Made by a program: the position numbers and the translations under genes
Notes under the pieces: model-generated
The model's input: the letters and a program-made list of their open reading frames with translations, nothing else
What the model was told of the DNA's origin: nothing
Database searches by the model: none
From: an uncultured Christensenella sp.
GTDB taxonomy: Bacteria > Bacillota > Clostridia > Christensenellales > Pumilibacteraceae
Direction: 5' to 3'
Assembly: GCA_949948895.1 (NCBI GenBank)
Contig: CATLHE010000007.1
Location: 1-64,000, forward strand
Length of the DNA: 64,000 nucleotides
In this document: piece after piece, positions 41,511-50,901 of the stretch
How positions within the stretch are numbered: the first letter of the stretch is position 1
How the letters are laid out: every line of letters begins with the position of its first letter

Positions 41511-42758
41511 TCAACCGATATAGCCGAGCAATGCGGCGCGGGCGGCGGTATAAGGCGAAGCCAAGTATATGCTCGACGTTTTTGCGCCCATGCGCCCGAT
41601 AAAGTTGCGGTTGGTAGTGGCGATCGCCGTCTCGTTGTCCGAAAGTATGCCCATGTACCCGCCGAGACACGGTCCGCACGTGGGCGTGGAAACGACCGCG
41701 CCCGCTTCGATAAACGCTTCGATATAGCCCGCCCGAAGCGCGCGAACGTATACGTCCTGCGTCGCGGGGATAATGATGACGCGAACGCCCTTTGCGACCT
41801 TATTGCCCTTGAGCACGCGGTACGCCGATTCGAGATCGGACAGCCTGCCGTTTGTGCACGAGCCTATAACGACCTGATCGACCTTGATGCGCTCACTTGC
41901 TATCTCGTCGAGCGTCACCGTGTTTTCGGGCAGGTGCGGGCGCGCGACGGTGGGGGTGAGCGCGTCGAGATCGACGGTTATTTCTTTTGCGTATACCGCG
42001 TCCGAAAGATCGGCGGCTTTGGTCTTATCGAATTTTTTGTCCGAGCGGACTTTTACGTATTCGAGCGTAATGTCGTCGACGGGGAATATCCCGTTCTTTG
42101 CGCCCGCTTCGATCGCCATATTGCATACAGTGAAGCGGTCGTCCATGGTGAGCGAGCTAACGTCGCCCATGAACTCGAGCGAAGCGTAGCGCGCGCCCGA
42201 AACGCCTATCCTGCCTATAATATCGAGTATGACATCCTTGCCCGAAACTATGGGGCGGAGCTTGCCTTTGAGCGTTACTTTGATCGCTTCGGGCACTCGA
42301 AACCACAGCTTGCCCGTTTTAAACACGTACGCGAGGTCGGTAGAACCCACGCCCGTCGAGAAACAGCCGAGCGCGCCGTAAGTGCACGTATGCGAGTCCG
42401 CGCCGACGATTAACATCTCGGGAAGAGCTAAGCCTTTCTCGGGCAGAAGCGCGTGCTCGATGCCCATTTGACCTACGTCAAAGAAGTTTTTTATGCTTTG
42501 CTCCGCGGCGAACGCCCTGCAACACGCGCACTGCCTAGCGCTCTCGATATCTTTGTTGGGAACAAAGTGGTCGAGAACGACGGCGATCTTGTCGGGGTCG
42601 AAAACTTTGTCTCCGCCCGCCGCTTTAAACGCGTTTATGGCGACGGGGCTCGTAATATCGTTGCCGAGCGCGAGATCTACGTCCGCCATTATCATTTCGC
42701 CCGCGACAAGCGGTTTATTGCGATAATGACGGGATAAAATTTGTTGCGTAAGCGTCAT
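41511..42758 (-). CDS. leuC: 3-isopropylmalate dehydratase large subunit
   Basis: 415 residues, the aconitase-type [4Fe-4S] subunit. [25 protein letters not shown], the cluster cysteines in [10 protein letters not shown] and [11 protein letters not shown], and the late NRNFIGRMG. The short form (about 415-420) matches the small-type LeuD. With leuD it isomerises 2-isopropylmalate to 3-isopropylmalate. First gene of the minus-strand leu trio. No leader peptide or T-box is visible upstream, and a repeat cluster occupies the gap to ilvD. Confidence 0.95.
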   Translation of the reverse strand: MTLTQQILSRHYRNKPLVAGEMIMADVDLALGNDITSPVAINAFKAAGGDKVFDPDKIAVVLDHFVPNKDIESARQCACCRAFAAEQSIKNFFDVGQMGIEHALLPEKGLALPEMLIVGADSHTCTYGALGCFSTGVGSTDLAYVFKTGKLWFRVPEAIKVTLKGKLRPIVSGKDVILDIIGRIGVSGARYASLEFMGDVSSLTMDDRFTVCNMAIEAGAKNGIFPVDDITLEYVKVRSDKKFDKTKAADLSDAVYAKEITVDLDALTPTVARPHLPENTVTLDEIASERIKVDQVVIGSCTNGRLSDLESAYRVLKGNKVAKGVRVIIIPATQDVYVRALRAGYIEAFIEAGAVVSTPTCGPCLGGYMGILSDNETAIATTNRNFIGRMGAKTSSIYLASPYTAARAALLGYIG

Positions 42759-42779
42759 ACTTGATTTTATAATACCTCA

Positions 42780-42970
42780 TCAGTCATTAGCGTTGGCAGC
42801 CGACAGTATTCCAAGCGCCCTTAGTCGGGTGTGACGTTTGTACCTCTTCGCGCTGACACACGACAGCAATCCAAGCGCGCTTGGTCGGGTGTGACGTTTG
42901 TACCTCTTCGCGTCGATACACGACATTCGCCAAGCCTTTGGCTTGCGACAGTCGTCCAACATTTGGTTTG
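42780..42970. repeat. Intergenic repeat cluster 6 between leuC and ilvD
   Basis: Two near-identical inverted-orientation units in tandem (TCGGGTGTGACGTTTG and ACACGACA blocks at about 42831-42872 and 42881-42925), then stacked hairpins CAAGCCTTTGGCTTG and CCAACATTTGG that end directly at the ilvD 3' end. Read from ilvD, the order is hairpin, TCGTGT, CACCCGA, the same relation to a gene end as elsewhere. Confidence 0.82.
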
Positions 42971-44632
42971 TCAAAACTTCTTTTTCAAGACTGCGCCCGT
43001 AGCCGCGGACGTGACGAGGTTTTGATAGCGCAACAGCCAGCCCGAAACGTCAGAATCGTGCGGGCGGAGCTTTTTGCGCCGCGCGTCCAGCGTTTTTGCG
43101 GGAACGTCGAGAGTGAGTCTACCCGCGCTAATGTCTATCTTGATTATATCGCCGTCGGCAACGAGCGCGATCTTGCCGCCCTCCGCCGCTTCGGGGCTGA
43201 CGTGTCCGATAGCCGCGCCGCGCGTCGCACCCGAGAACCTGCCGTCCGTTATAAGCGCTACGTCTTTATCGAGCCCCATGCCGACGAGCGCGGACGTGGG
43301 CGAGAGCATTTCGCGCATGCCGGGTCCCCCTGCGGGACCTTCGTAGCGAATGACTATAACGTCGCCCTTTTGGATGCGACCGGAATATATAGCCGCCACC
43401 GCGTCCTCTTCGCGATTGAAGCACTTGGCTTTGCCGCTGAAAGCGAGCATGGAATTATCGACTGCGGAACGCTTGACCACCGCGCCCGCTTCCGCGAGAT
43501 TGCCTTTAAGCACGGCAATGCCGCCCACGGGCGACAGCGGGGATTCTATGCGGTGAATGACTGTGTCGTCGAGCACGTGCGCGTGCTCGTAGTCTTCCGC
43601 GAGCGCATGATCGGCAACGGTGTGTGCCGAGCCGTCGATGAGATTCTTTTTCGCGAGCTCGTGGAGCACCGCGGGCACGCCGCCGGCAAGCCCCAAGTCT
43701 TCCATATCCGTTTCGCACGAGGGCGAAAGCTTGCACAGTGTGGGCGTCGTATCGGATATTTTCTGAACGAGATCGAGGTCGAGCGCAACGTTGCATTCGG
43801 CGGCTATCGCGAACAGGTGAAGTATGGTGTTGGTGGACGCGCCGAGCGCCATGTCGAGAGTGAGCGCATTGGTAAACGCGCGCTTGGTGAGTATCATGCG
43901 CGGCGTTATAGCATCTCTTACGAGGCGGCATATAGCTTCGCCAGTGCGCTTAGCGAGCCGAATACGCTCGGACGACACCGCGAGCGCCGTGCCGTTGTAC
44001 GGAAGCGCCATGCCCAATGCTTCAGTGAGGCAGTTGAGCGAGTTCGCCGTGTACATGCCGCAGCAGCTCCCGCAGCCGGGGCAGGCGGAGTTTTCCAGAG
44101 CGTCGAGTTCGGAAAGGCTCATTGTGCCTTTCTTGACCGCGCCTATGCCCTCGTACACCGACGAGAAACTGACTTTTTTACCTTTATACTTGCCGCTCAG
44201 CATAGGTCCGCCCGAAACGAATACGGACGGGATATTGACGCGCGCCGCGCCCATGAGCATGCCGGGAACTATCTTGTCGCAGTTGGGCACGAATACCGCG
44301 CCGTCGAAAGCATGTCCTATAAGCATGGACTCCACGCTGTCGGCTATGAGCTCGCGCGAGGGCAGGGAATACCTCATACCGCCGTGACCCATGGCGAGCC
44401 CGTCGCAAATACCTATCGCCGGAATAACTACGGGCGTAGCGCCGCCTGCATAAACGCCCGCTTTCACGGCATCCGTTATGCGGTCGAGATGCATGTGCCC
44501 GGGCACTATTTCCGATTTGGCGGTAACGATGGCGATGATCGGCTTTGCGATCTCGTCGTCGGTGAGCCCGAGGGCTTTGAGCAGAGCGCGTTGCGGCGCT
44601 TTTTCCATGCTTGAACAGAGTTCTTGTGACAT
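42971..44632 (-). CDS. ilvD: Dihydroxy-acid dehydratase
   Basis: 553 residues. Penultimate step of valine and isoleucine synthesis; Fe-S cluster enzyme. Cysteines in [12 protein letters not shown] and [23 protein letters not shown]-type region as [23 protein letters not shown], and [21 protein letters not shown]. The C-terminal LKKKF lies next to a repeat hairpin. Own promoter; the terminator and small membrane gene upstream separate it from ilvBN. Confidence 0.96.
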   Translation of the reverse strand: MSQELCSSMEKAPQRALLKALGLTDDEIAKPIIAIVTAKSEIVPGHMHLDRITDAVKAGVYAGGATPVVIPAIGICDGLAMGHGGMRYSLPSRELIADSVESMLIGHAFDGAVFVPNCDKIVPGMLMGAARVNIPSVFVSGGPMLSGKYKGKKVSFSSVYEGIGAVKKGTMSLSELDALENSACPGCGSCCGMYTANSLNCLTEALGMALPYNGTALAVSSERIRLAKRTGEAICRLVRDAITPRMILTKRAFTNALTLDMALGASTNTILHLFAIAAECNVALDLDLVQKISDTTPTLCKLSPSCETDMEDLGLAGGVPAVLHELAKKNLIDGSAHTVADHALAEDYEHAHVLDDTVIHRIESPLSPVGGIAVLKGNLAEAGAVVKRSAVDNSMLAFSGKAKCFNREEDAVAAIYSGRIQKGDVIVIRYEGPAGGPGMREMLSPTSALVGMGLDKDVALITDGRFSGATRGAAIGHVSPEAAEGGKIALVADGDIIKIDISAGRLTLDVPAKTLDARRKKLRPHDSDVSGWLLRYQNLVTSAATGAVLKKKF

Positions 44633-44670
44633 GATTACTTCCTTGTGTATCTTTTAAATATATCAACTGT

Positions 44671-44700
44671 ATTTTATCACACGGATCTTGAGTTTGTCAA
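44671..44700 (-). promoter_or_regulatory. Promoter of ilvD
   Basis: Minus strand: TTGACA (44700-44695), 18-nt spacer, TAAAAT (44676-44671). Confidence 0.75.
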
Positions 44701-44711
44701 TTTGAAAAAGC

Positions 44712-44747
44712 AAAAAAAAGGGCGCCGATACGGTAATCGACGCCTTT
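44712..44747 (-). terminator. Terminator of the small membrane protein gene
   Basis: Minus strand: GGCG-T-CGAT / ATCG-G-CGCC hairpin followed by a run of seven T. Confidence 0.82.
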
Positions 44748-44783
44748 TAGAGCATAATTTATTGTTATTCGGTCAATTTCGCT

Positions 44784-45101
44784 TTAGATCGAGGGAATGT
44801 TCCATTTGTTGAACGCTTCGCCGATCTCGGGCACCCACACAAGTACGGAGCTCACAATGAGGAACAGCGCGACTGCTATAAACACAATCTTGACTATAAA
44901 GCTGTTCGTCCAACCGAGCGCATTGTACAAAACTACCAGGATCATGAGGCATTGTATGATGGTCTTGATTATGCTTACCGCGTCCACCGCGCCCTGCGGC
45001 ACGTCCTGATATACCATTATCCACTTAATGGTAATTATGACTGCGTAAAGCAGTATTACCACTACGGATAAAAATTGATCTAGTTTTCTGTCTCTTTTCA
45101 T
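44784..45101 (-). CDS. Small three-helix membrane protein
   Basis: 105 residues from ATG 45101, which has GGAGG 5 nt upstream. Three hydrophobic helices (FLSVVVILLYAVIITIKWI, IIKTIIQCLMILVVLYNAL, FIVKIVFIAVALFLIVSSVLVW). No motif that I recognise. It sits between ilvN and ilvD on the same strand but is bounded by terminators on both sides, so it is probably a separate transcript and need not belong to amino acid synthesis. Confidence 0.7.
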   Translation of the reverse strand: MKRDRKLDQFLSVVVILLYAVIITIKWIMVYQDVPQGAVDAVSIIKTIIQCLMILVVLYNALGWTNSFIVKIVFIAVALFLIVSSVLVWVPEIGEAFNKWNIPSI

Positions 45102-45205
45102 TGTGACCTCCAAGTCAGTTTATGGTTAGATTTTAACTCATGATTATTAAAAGGTCATATAATCAAGATTAAAATTTTATTAGAAAATTATACCGTGCAA
45201 AATAA

Positions 45206-45238
45206 GAAAAACCCGCACGGCAAAGGCTCATGCGGGGA
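45206..45238 (-). terminator. Terminator of ilvBN
   Basis: Minus strand: CCCGCA / TGCGGG with a 13-nt loop, followed by TTTTTCTT. Confidence 0.82.
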
Positions 45239-45253
45239 AAATCGTTCTTAATG

Positions 45254-45778
45254 CTACACAGTTTCGGTGAGGTTGCTCTCGTCGTTGAGTATGTGCGCGC
45301 CGCGCTCGAGCGCGGTGAGACCGGTGCGCGAGAGCTCGAGTATGCCATAACTTTTGAGCACTTCGATAAACCCGTCGAGCTTGGACGGCTTGCCCGTCAG
45401 TTCGACGACTATTGACGACGGCGAAAGGTCGACTATTTTGGCTTCGTAAGTGCGGCACACCGTTTCGATCTCGGCGCGTTCTTCGGGCTTGGCTTTCACC
45501 TTGATGAGCAGCAGTTCGCGCATAACGGCGGCGTCGTCGGATATTTCGCCAGTCATGCGGCAGTCGGGCAGTTTACCGAGCTGCAACACTATTTGCTTGA
45601 TGTCGTTTTCGTCGCCGCGCACAACTATTGTCATGCGCGAAAATTCGGGGTCTTCGGTGGCGCAGACCGCGAGCGAGTCGATATTGTAGCACCGTCTCGC
45701 AAACAGTCCCGAAATACGCGTAAGCACGCCGCTCTCGTTTGTTACGAGCGCGGATATAATATGGCGTTTGCCGCTCAT
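45254..45778 (-). CDS. ilvN: Acetolactate synthase small (regulatory) subunit
   Basis: 174 residues. N-terminal ACT domain (ISALVTNESGVLTRISGLFARRCYNIDSL) that binds valine, and a C-terminal IlvN-type domain (RELLLIKVKA, then ELTGKPSKLDGFIEVLKSYGILELSRTGLTALERG). It confers feedback control on IlvB. The start overlaps the ilvB stop by 4 bp. Confidence 0.95.
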   Translation of the reverse strand: MSGKRHIISALVTNESGVLTRISGLFARRCYNIDSLAVCATEDPEFSRMTIVVRGDENDIKQIVLQLGKLPDCRMTGEISDDAAVMRELLLIKVKAKPEERAEIETVCRTYEAKIVDLSPSSIVVELTGKPSKLDGFIEVLKSYGILELSRTGLTALERGAHILNDESNLTETV

Positions 45779-47448
45779 GCCTTCTCCTTTTTGTTCGCGT
45801 CGAGCGCGGTAATAATATCCTTCATGCCTTTGCCCGGCGGGATCATCGGCAGTACGAACTCGTCTTTGTCTATCGCACAGTCTACGACCGTCACGCCGTT
45901 CTCGCCAAGCGCGGCGTCGATTATATCGGGCGCGTCTTTATCGTCGGTCAGTCTGTACCCCTTTGCCCCGAACGCTTCCGCGATCTTTACAAAGTCGGTC
46001 TTGTTGCCGTCGAGGTCGGTGGAGGAGTAGCGCTTGCCGTAAAACAGCGTTTGCCATTGCCGAACCATGCCGAGCGTGCGGTTGTCGAACACAAACACGG
46101 TGAGCGGGATATTCAGCCTTGTCGCCGTCGCCAGCTCGTTCATGTTCATGTGGAACGACCCGTCGCCCGTAAACAGTATCGCGCGTTTTCCCGTGCCGAG
46201 CGCGCCGCCTATCGCCGCGCCCATGCCGAAGCCCATAGTGCCCAAGCCCCCGCTCGTAAGGAAAGACCGCGGCGTTTTGAACTTGTAGCTCTGCGCTACC
46301 CACATTTGGTGTTGACCGACGTCCGTCGCTACGACAGCGTCGAGACCTTTGTTCGACACATAATCGATTATCGTCCGCGGCGAAAGCTTGCCGCGGCAGG
46401 GCGGGAGCGGATCGGTCTTTTTGAGCTCGGCTAAGAACGCGAGCATTTCGTCGTTTTGCTTGGGCGCGACTACGCGGGTCAAGAGCTTGAGCACCGTGCC
46501 CACGTCGCCGCGAATATGCGCGTCGGCTTTGACGTTTTTGTCTATCTCCGCCGCGTCGATGTCGATATGCACTATTTTGGCATGCTTGCAGAACTCTTTG
46601 CGATTGCCGGCTACGCGGTCGGAAAACCTCGCGCCCGCCGCGATCACGAGATCGGCTTTTTCGACGAGCTTGGCTACTGTCGAGTGCCCGTGCATGCCTA
46701 TCATGCCCGCATAGTATGGGCTGTCCGTCGGTACTGAAGTCAAGCCCATGACGGTGAGCGCAACGGGCGCTTTTATGTGTTTTGCAAACGCCATGAGCTC
46801 GTTTGTCGCGTCGGAGGCGAGAATACCGCCGCCCGCATATATCATGGGACGCTTGGCGGCTTGAATGAGTTCGACCGCGGCGGTCACGTCGGCTTGCATG
46901 GGCGGACGGTGCGGCGGCGCGACGGGCAGCGGCTCGTAGTCGACGAGCGCTTGCTGAATGTTTTTGGGTACGTCGATAAGAACGGGTCCGGGACGGTCGG
47001 AGCGCGCTATGTAAAACGCGCGGCGCACCGCGTCCACGAGCTGATTCTCGTCCTTGACTATAAAGTTGTGCTTGGTTATTGGCATCGTGATGCCGGCGGT
47101 GTCAACTTCCTGAAAGCTGTCTCTGCCTAAAAGGTGAACGGGCACGTTGCCGGTGATGGCAACAAGCGGAATGCTGTCGAGATAAGCGTCGGCTATGCCC
47201 GTGACGAGATTGGTCGCACCGGGCCCCGACGTCGCGATGACGACGCCGACTTTGCCTGTCGCTTTGGCGTAGCCTTCTGCGGCGTGCGCCGCGCCCTGTT
47301 CGTGCGAGGTCAGGATCTGAGTGATCTCTTTCTCGGCGTACAGCGCGTCGAACAGGTCGATTATCTGCCCGCCGGGATAGCCGAACACAGTGGTCGCGCC
47401 TTGCTCTATAAGGCATTTGCATATTGCTGTTGCGCCTTTTACTTTCAT
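45775..47448 (-). CDS. ilvB: Acetolactate synthase large (catalytic) subunit
   Basis: 557 residues, thiamine diphosphate enzyme for the first common step of branched-chain amino acid synthesis. GYPGGQIIDLFDAL, the catalytic Glu in SHEQGAAHAAEGYA, GPGATNLVTGIADA, a FAD-associated central domain, and the TPP/Mg segment GDGSFHMNMNEL with LTVFVFDNRTLG. Anabolic type because it is coupled with ilvN. ATG 47448 lies about 26 nt from the predicted +1, so there is no room for a leader-peptide attenuator or T-box. Confidence 0.95.
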   Translation of the reverse strand: MKVKGATAICKCLIEQGATTVFGYPGGQIIDLFDALYAEKEITQILTSHEQGAAHAAEGYAKATGKVGVVIATSGPGATNLVTGIADAYLDSIPLVAITGNVPVHLLGRDSFQEVDTAGITMPITKHNFIVKDENQLVDAVRRAFYIARSDRPGPVLIDVPKNIQQALVDYEPLPVAPPHRPPMQADVTAAVELIQAAKRPMIYAGGGILASDATNELMAFAKHIKAPVALTVMGLTSVPTDSPYYAGMIGMHGHSTVAKLVEKADLVIAAGARFSDRVAGNRKEFCKHAKIVHIDIDAAEIDKNVKADAHIRGDVGTVLKLLTRVVAPKQNDEMLAFLAELKKTDPLPPCRGKLSPRTIIDYVSNKGLDAVVATDVGQHQMWVAQSYKFKTPRSFLTSGGLGTMGFGMGAAIGGALGTGKRAILFTGDGSFHMNMNELATATRLNIPLTVFVFDNRTLGMVRQWQTLFYGKRYSSTDLDGNKTDFVKIAEAFGAKGYRLTDDKDAPDIIDAALGENGVTVVDCAIDKDEFVLPMIPPGKGMKDIITALDANKKEKA

Positions 47449-47463
47449 TGCCGTCCTTCATCA

Positions 47464-47509
47464 ATGGATTGGTTTCAAATAGTATATAAAAAATCCATGT
47501 GTTTGTCAA
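47464..47509 (-). promoter_or_regulatory. Promoter of ilvBN with flanking inverted repeat
   Basis: Minus strand: TTGACA (47509-47504), 17-nt spacer, TATACT (47486-47481). The 7-bp inverted repeat ATGGATT (47464-47470) / AATCCAT (47492-47498) brackets the -10 box and could be a repressor site. Confidence 0.75.
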
Positions 47510-47511
47510 AC

Positions 47512-47774
47512 GCTTAGGCAGGCGGCGGAGCAATCAAGAAAGGCATACCCGCGCTCAAAGTTTTTTTGCTCGCTATTTTGAAGAAGTAAAATCTGTTAGG
47601 CGGCGGAGTAATCAAGAAAGGCATGCCACCGCTCAAAGTTTTCTTGCTTACTTCTTTTTCAAAAGAAGTAAAAGCGTTTTAAGAGCGGATATAGACATAG
47701 CGTAAGAGTAAAACAAAAGGTAGCATATACTCGTTTAAAGTTTTCTTGCCTACTTCTTTTTCAAAAGAAGTAGG
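47512..47774. repeat. Second repeat family: direct repeats with a long palindrome
   Basis: Two direct copies of about 56 bp (47514-47570 and 47596-47650; shared GGCGGCGGAG, AATCAAGAAAGGCAT, CGCTCAAAGTTTT) and a 5'-truncated third (about 47722-47752). Copies two and three end in near-perfect palindromes: TTACTTCTTTT/AAAAGAAGTAA (47648-47671) and CTACTTCTTTT/AAAAGAAGTAG (47750-47773), 2-nt loops. No gene. Unrelated in sequence to the TCGGGTG family. Confidence 0.8.
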
Positions 47775-47804
47775 TTGACAAGTCAAGCATGAATGGAGTA
47801 TAAT
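47775..47804 (+). promoter_or_regulatory. Promoter of the thioesterase gene
   Basis: TTGACA (47775-47780), 18-nt spacer, TATAAT (47799-47804), starting immediately after the palindrome of the repeat family. Confidence 0.8.
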
Positions 47805-47832
47805 AACGTCATACGAACACGGAAGGTGAATA

Positions 47833-48351
47833 ATGAAAGTATTATCCAAACAGAACAATTCGCACATGTGCATTATATGCGGCATGAACAACGACCTTGG
47901 CGTAAAAGGGCAGTTTTACAATATGGAAGACGGCTCGATCGGCGGGCTGTTCACGTTCAGACCCGAGCACCAGAGTTATCCCGGGCGAGTGCACGGCGGC
48001 ATGCTCGCGACAATGATAGACGAGCTCGCGGGGCGCGTGCTATGGACGGACCATCCCGACCAGATCGCAGTGACCATGGACATTAACGTCAAGTACCGCA
48101 AGCCCGTGCCCTACGACGCGCCGCTTAAAGGCAGAGGCATATACACCAAACGCCTGTCGCGCGCGTACTCCGCCAAGTGCTGGATCATGGACGAGGACAA
48201 TAACGTTTTGGCGGAGGGCGAGGCGAAATACCTGATCATGCCCGCGCAGAAAATAACCGACGCTACGATCGACGAGGAACTCGATATCTACATAAAAGAC
48301 GACGTGACCGAGATCGATTTCGGCGAGATCGAATCAATCCGCGGCGCCTAG
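47833..48351 (+). CDS. PaaI-type hotdog thioesterase
   Basis: 172 residues, hotdog fold. GRVHGGMLATMIDELAGRVLW contains the HGG-x-x-x-x-x-x-D/E active-site pattern of PaaI/YbgC-like acyl-CoA thioesterases; MDINVKYRKPVPYDAPLKGRG is the central strand pair. An N-terminal CIICGMNNDLG with two Cys is typical of a Bacillota subgroup. A C-terminal acidic extension of about 30 residues follows the fold. Hydrolyses an unidentified acyl-CoA or acyl-ACP. A repeat hairpin begins at the stop codon. Confidence 0.88.
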   Translation: MKVLSKQNNSHMCIICGMNNDLGVKGQFYNMEDGSIGGLFTFRPEHQSYPGRVHGGMLATMIDELAGRVLWTDHPDQIAVTMDINVKYRKPVPYDAPLKGRGIYTKRLSRAYSAKCWIMDEDNNVLAEGEAKYLIMPAQKITDATIDEELDIYIKDDVTEIDFGEIESIRGA

Positions 48352-49080
48352 CCAAGCATAGCTTGGATTTCTGTCGTGTGCAAACCAAATGTTTGACGCC
48401 TGTCGTGTGTTTGCATGGGTGATAGGTATTTACGCTTCGCCCGAATAAATGCGGTGCTTGTCCCTATTTCGTAGGGAGCGACGACCTCGGCGCTCCGCCA
48501 AGCACAGCTTGGATTTCTGTCGTGTGTTTGCTTGGATGGTTTGTTTTGTGCGTCACCCGAATAAAACCATTACAAAATACAGCGGCGGGCAAGAGTCTGC
48601 CCGCCCTACGATTGTTTGAACGACATTTATCGTCCTATTGTCATTCTGAGCCGCAGGCGAAGAATCCAGGCGAACCGCCGCATAGTTGTCACGCCAAACA
48701 AACGTTACAACAACCATGCGGGCTTACGCCCTAGATCCTTCGGCGTTGCCTCAGGATGACAGGAGTCATATCATAGGATATTCTGTTTTGCAATTATTCG
48801 GGTGTATAGTAAAACCGATTATGCGCGCCCACACACGACAGACGCCAAGCGTAAGGCTTGCGGGCTTACGCCCTTGATCCTTCGGCGTTGCCTCAGGATG
48901 ACAGGATTCATATCATAGGATATTCTATTTTGCAATTATTCGGGTGTATAGTAAAACCGATTACGCGCGCCCACACACGATAGACGCCAAGCTTTTGGCT
49001 TGTCATTCTGAGCCGCAGGCGAAGAATCCAGGCGAACCGCCGCATAGTGGTAGTGCATAATCAATCGTCGCCATAACCCA
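48352..49080. repeat. Intergenic composite repeat cluster 7
   Basis: No gene. Plus-oriented units start directly at the thioesterase stop: hairpins CCAAGCATAGCTTGG, CAAACCAAATGTTTG and CCAAGCACAGCTTGG, with CGCCCGA near 48440 and CACCCGA near 48557. Then a GTAGGGCGGGCAGAC-like inverted segment and several CTTCGGCGTTGCCTCAGGA or inverted TCATTCTGAGCCGCAGGCG modules (48640-48680, 48735-48760, 48880-48903, 49003-49040). Two inverted units (TCGGGTG near 48797 and 48939) belong to an almost exact duplication of about 75 bp (48769-48845, 48910-48987). Confidence 0.8.
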
Positions 49081-49130
49081 AAAATATCTCGACACATATC
49101 GATGCGTCGAGATGTTTTTAAATGCAATAA

Positions 49131-49318
49131 AACTATCCGAGTGTAACCCACAACAAATATGCACGTTTACCGAAACGAATGAAGCAATAGCGTCGAGATA
49201 TTTCTATCGTACCGAAACTAGCCGAGTGCAACCCACAACAAATATGCATGTTCAACGAAGCGAATGAAGCAGTAGCGTCGAGATATTTCTATCGTACCGA
49301 AACTAGCCGAGTGCAACC
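49131..49318. repeat. 85-bp tandem repeat, 2.2 copies
   Basis: Copies start at CCGAGTG positions 49137, 49222 and 49307, an exact 85-bp period. The third copy is cut after about 12 bases by the 3' end of the PfoR-like region. The CCGAGTGTAAC start resembles the TCGGGTGTAAC block of the main repeat family and may be a relative. Confidence 0.82.
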
Positions 49319-49356
49319 TACAATAATAACGGCAGTAAATATACGGCAATTAAAAA

Positions 49357-50685
49357 TCAAATTTTCATGTCGCCGAGCTTGATCCATTTCTTTTTGCGCA
49401 TGAGCTCGGAAACGCCGAGCGCAATTACGGCGGGAACGAGGATATAGCAAACGAGCACAGCTATAAGGATATACCACCAAGCTATACCGCTTTCGAGCGA
49501 AGTGATAAAAGTCTGAATGACCCCGACGAGCCCCGCCGTGCCCATCCCCGAGCCCGTCGCGTCGCACGTTATCCTGAACGCCGCGGACGCGAGCGGTCCC
49601 GCAACGGCGGAAGCCGCGACCGCGGGCAAGAGTATCTTGGGGTTCTTGCCGAGATTGGGTATTTGCAGCATGCTCGTGCCGATGCCCTGCGAAACGAGCC
49701 CGCCCCAACGGTTCTCGCGAAAGCTCGCTACGGCAAACCCGACCATGTGCGCGCAGCACCCAGCACAAGCCGCCGCCGCGCCTATCTGCGCGTTATAAAT
49801 AAGCTCGGGCGAATCGGCTATGAGCGCCGAATTGAATATCATAACGCCGAACGCTGCGCTCGACGTGGGAAGCGTCAAGAGTAAGCCCATAACGACAGCA
49901 ACGAGTATGCCGAACGACACCGGCTCCCAACCGATAGCGAGCGACACGCCGTAGCCCAAAAGCGCGAACAGTATCCCGAACGGAATCCCGAGCGCAATCG
50001 CGCCGAGCGTGCCCGCGAAAATAGCGACGAGCGGAACGACTATTATGTCGACGGGCGTTTTGCCCTCGACGAGATTGGCTATCTCAATGGCGAACACCGC
50101 GGCAATGAACGCGCCGACGGGATCGCCCACGCCTATCGCGGGATTGGCGGACGCGCCGTAAATATGAATGCCCGACAGCGCGAAAATATTGGTAATGTTC
50201 GCGCCGACCGTGCCGGCGACGGCGGCGGAGAATGAGGTCAGCTTTTTGGACTTGAGACTGTGCGCAATGCCCACGCCGATGCCCGCGCCCATGAGCGACT
50301 TGGCGATAGTGCCTATGTAAGAGAGTATATCGCCGAACGCGTTTTTATCGGCTTTATTGATAAGAAACCCAATCTCTCCGATAATAGTGCCGATTATGAG
50401 CGTGCAGAACAGCCCGAGCGCCATGCCCGTAAACGCTTCGATAAAATATCGGTGCGCGTAATACTTGACGACCTCTTTCGCCGTGCGCCGCTTCTTTTCG
50501 GTCGGCGCAGGCTCGGCGCATTCCGCGGTTTCGGCAGGAGCGCGATTGGTCTCGGCGGCGGCGCTTTGATCTATGGGAGCTTGCTCCGCGGCGTTTATCT
50601 CCGCATCGTGTTCAGAAGCGTCCGTGTCGGCGGCGCTGTTCCCGTCGCTTAATGCGTCGGTGTTTTGATGTTTGTCGTTTTTCAT
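49357..50685 (-). CDS. PfoR-like PTS EIIC-type membrane protein
   Basis: 442 residues. An N-terminal acidic Ala/Glu/Asp tail of about 65 residues and a KKRRTAKE hinge lead to a membrane domain with about ten helices: YFIEAFTGMALGLFCTLIIGTIIGEIGF, KSLMGAGIGVGIAHSLKSK, GDPVGAFIAAVFAIEIANLVEGKTPVDIIVVP, LPTSSAAFGVMIF. This matches the PfoR/COG3641 group (PTS_EIIC_2), first described as a regulator of perfringolysin in Clostridium perfringens. No EIIA or EIIB gene is adjacent, so sugar phosphorylation is uncertain. Single gene with its own promoter. Confidence 0.85.
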   Translation of the reverse strand: MKNDKHQNTDALSDGNSAADTDASEHDAEINAAEQAPIDQSAAAETNRAPAETAECAEPAPTEKKRRTAKEVVKYYAHRYFIEAFTGMALGLFCTLIIGTIIGEIGFLINKADKNAFGDILSYIGTIAKSLMGAGIGVGIAHSLKSKKLTSFSAAVAGTVGANITNIFALSGIHIYGASANPAIGVGDPVGAFIAAVFAIEIANLVEGKTPVDIIVVPLVAIFAGTLGAIALGIPFGILFALLGYGVSLAIGWEPVSFGILVAVVMGLLLTLPTSSAAFGVMIFNSALIADSPELIYNAQIGAAAACAGCCAHMVGFAVASFRENRWGGLVSQGIGTSMLQIPNLGKNPKILLPAVAASAVAGPLASAAFRITCDATGSGMGTAGLVGVIQTFITSLESGIAWWYILIAVLVCYILVPAVIALGVSELMRKKKWIKLGDMKI

Positions 50686-50718
50686 GCTTCGCCTCGAACG
50701 GGGAAAGAGTTTGTAAAA

Positions 50719-50747
50719 ATTTTAGCACCGTCGCGGATTATTGTCAA
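50719..50747 (-). promoter_or_regulatory. Promoter of the PfoR-like gene
   Basis: Minus strand: TTGACA (50747-50742), 17-nt spacer, TAAAAT (50724-50719). Confidence 0.78.
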
Positions 50748-50843
50748 TCGATAGTAAATCGCGTATAAAAATATTTATGTTTTTTATATAAAAACAATAT
50801 AAGAATGTAAGCGCTGTCATTCTGCCGATTTTGCGTTAAACGC

Positions 50844-50873
50844 TTGACTTGACGAGAACGAGTAGGGTATAAT
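50844..50873 (+). promoter_or_regulatory. Promoter of the FakA-domain gene
   Basis: TTGACT (50844-50849), 18-nt spacer, TATAAT (50868-50873). Confidence 0.75.
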
Positions 50874-50901
50874 GCAACAAACAAAGCGAGGAGGCAAAAT
50901 C

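Noticed and set aside
42758..42800. T-box or leader-peptide attenuator before leuC or ilvB
   Set aside because: No T-box core sequence, no Leu/Val/Ile-rich mini-ORF, and the ilvB leader is only about 26 nt.
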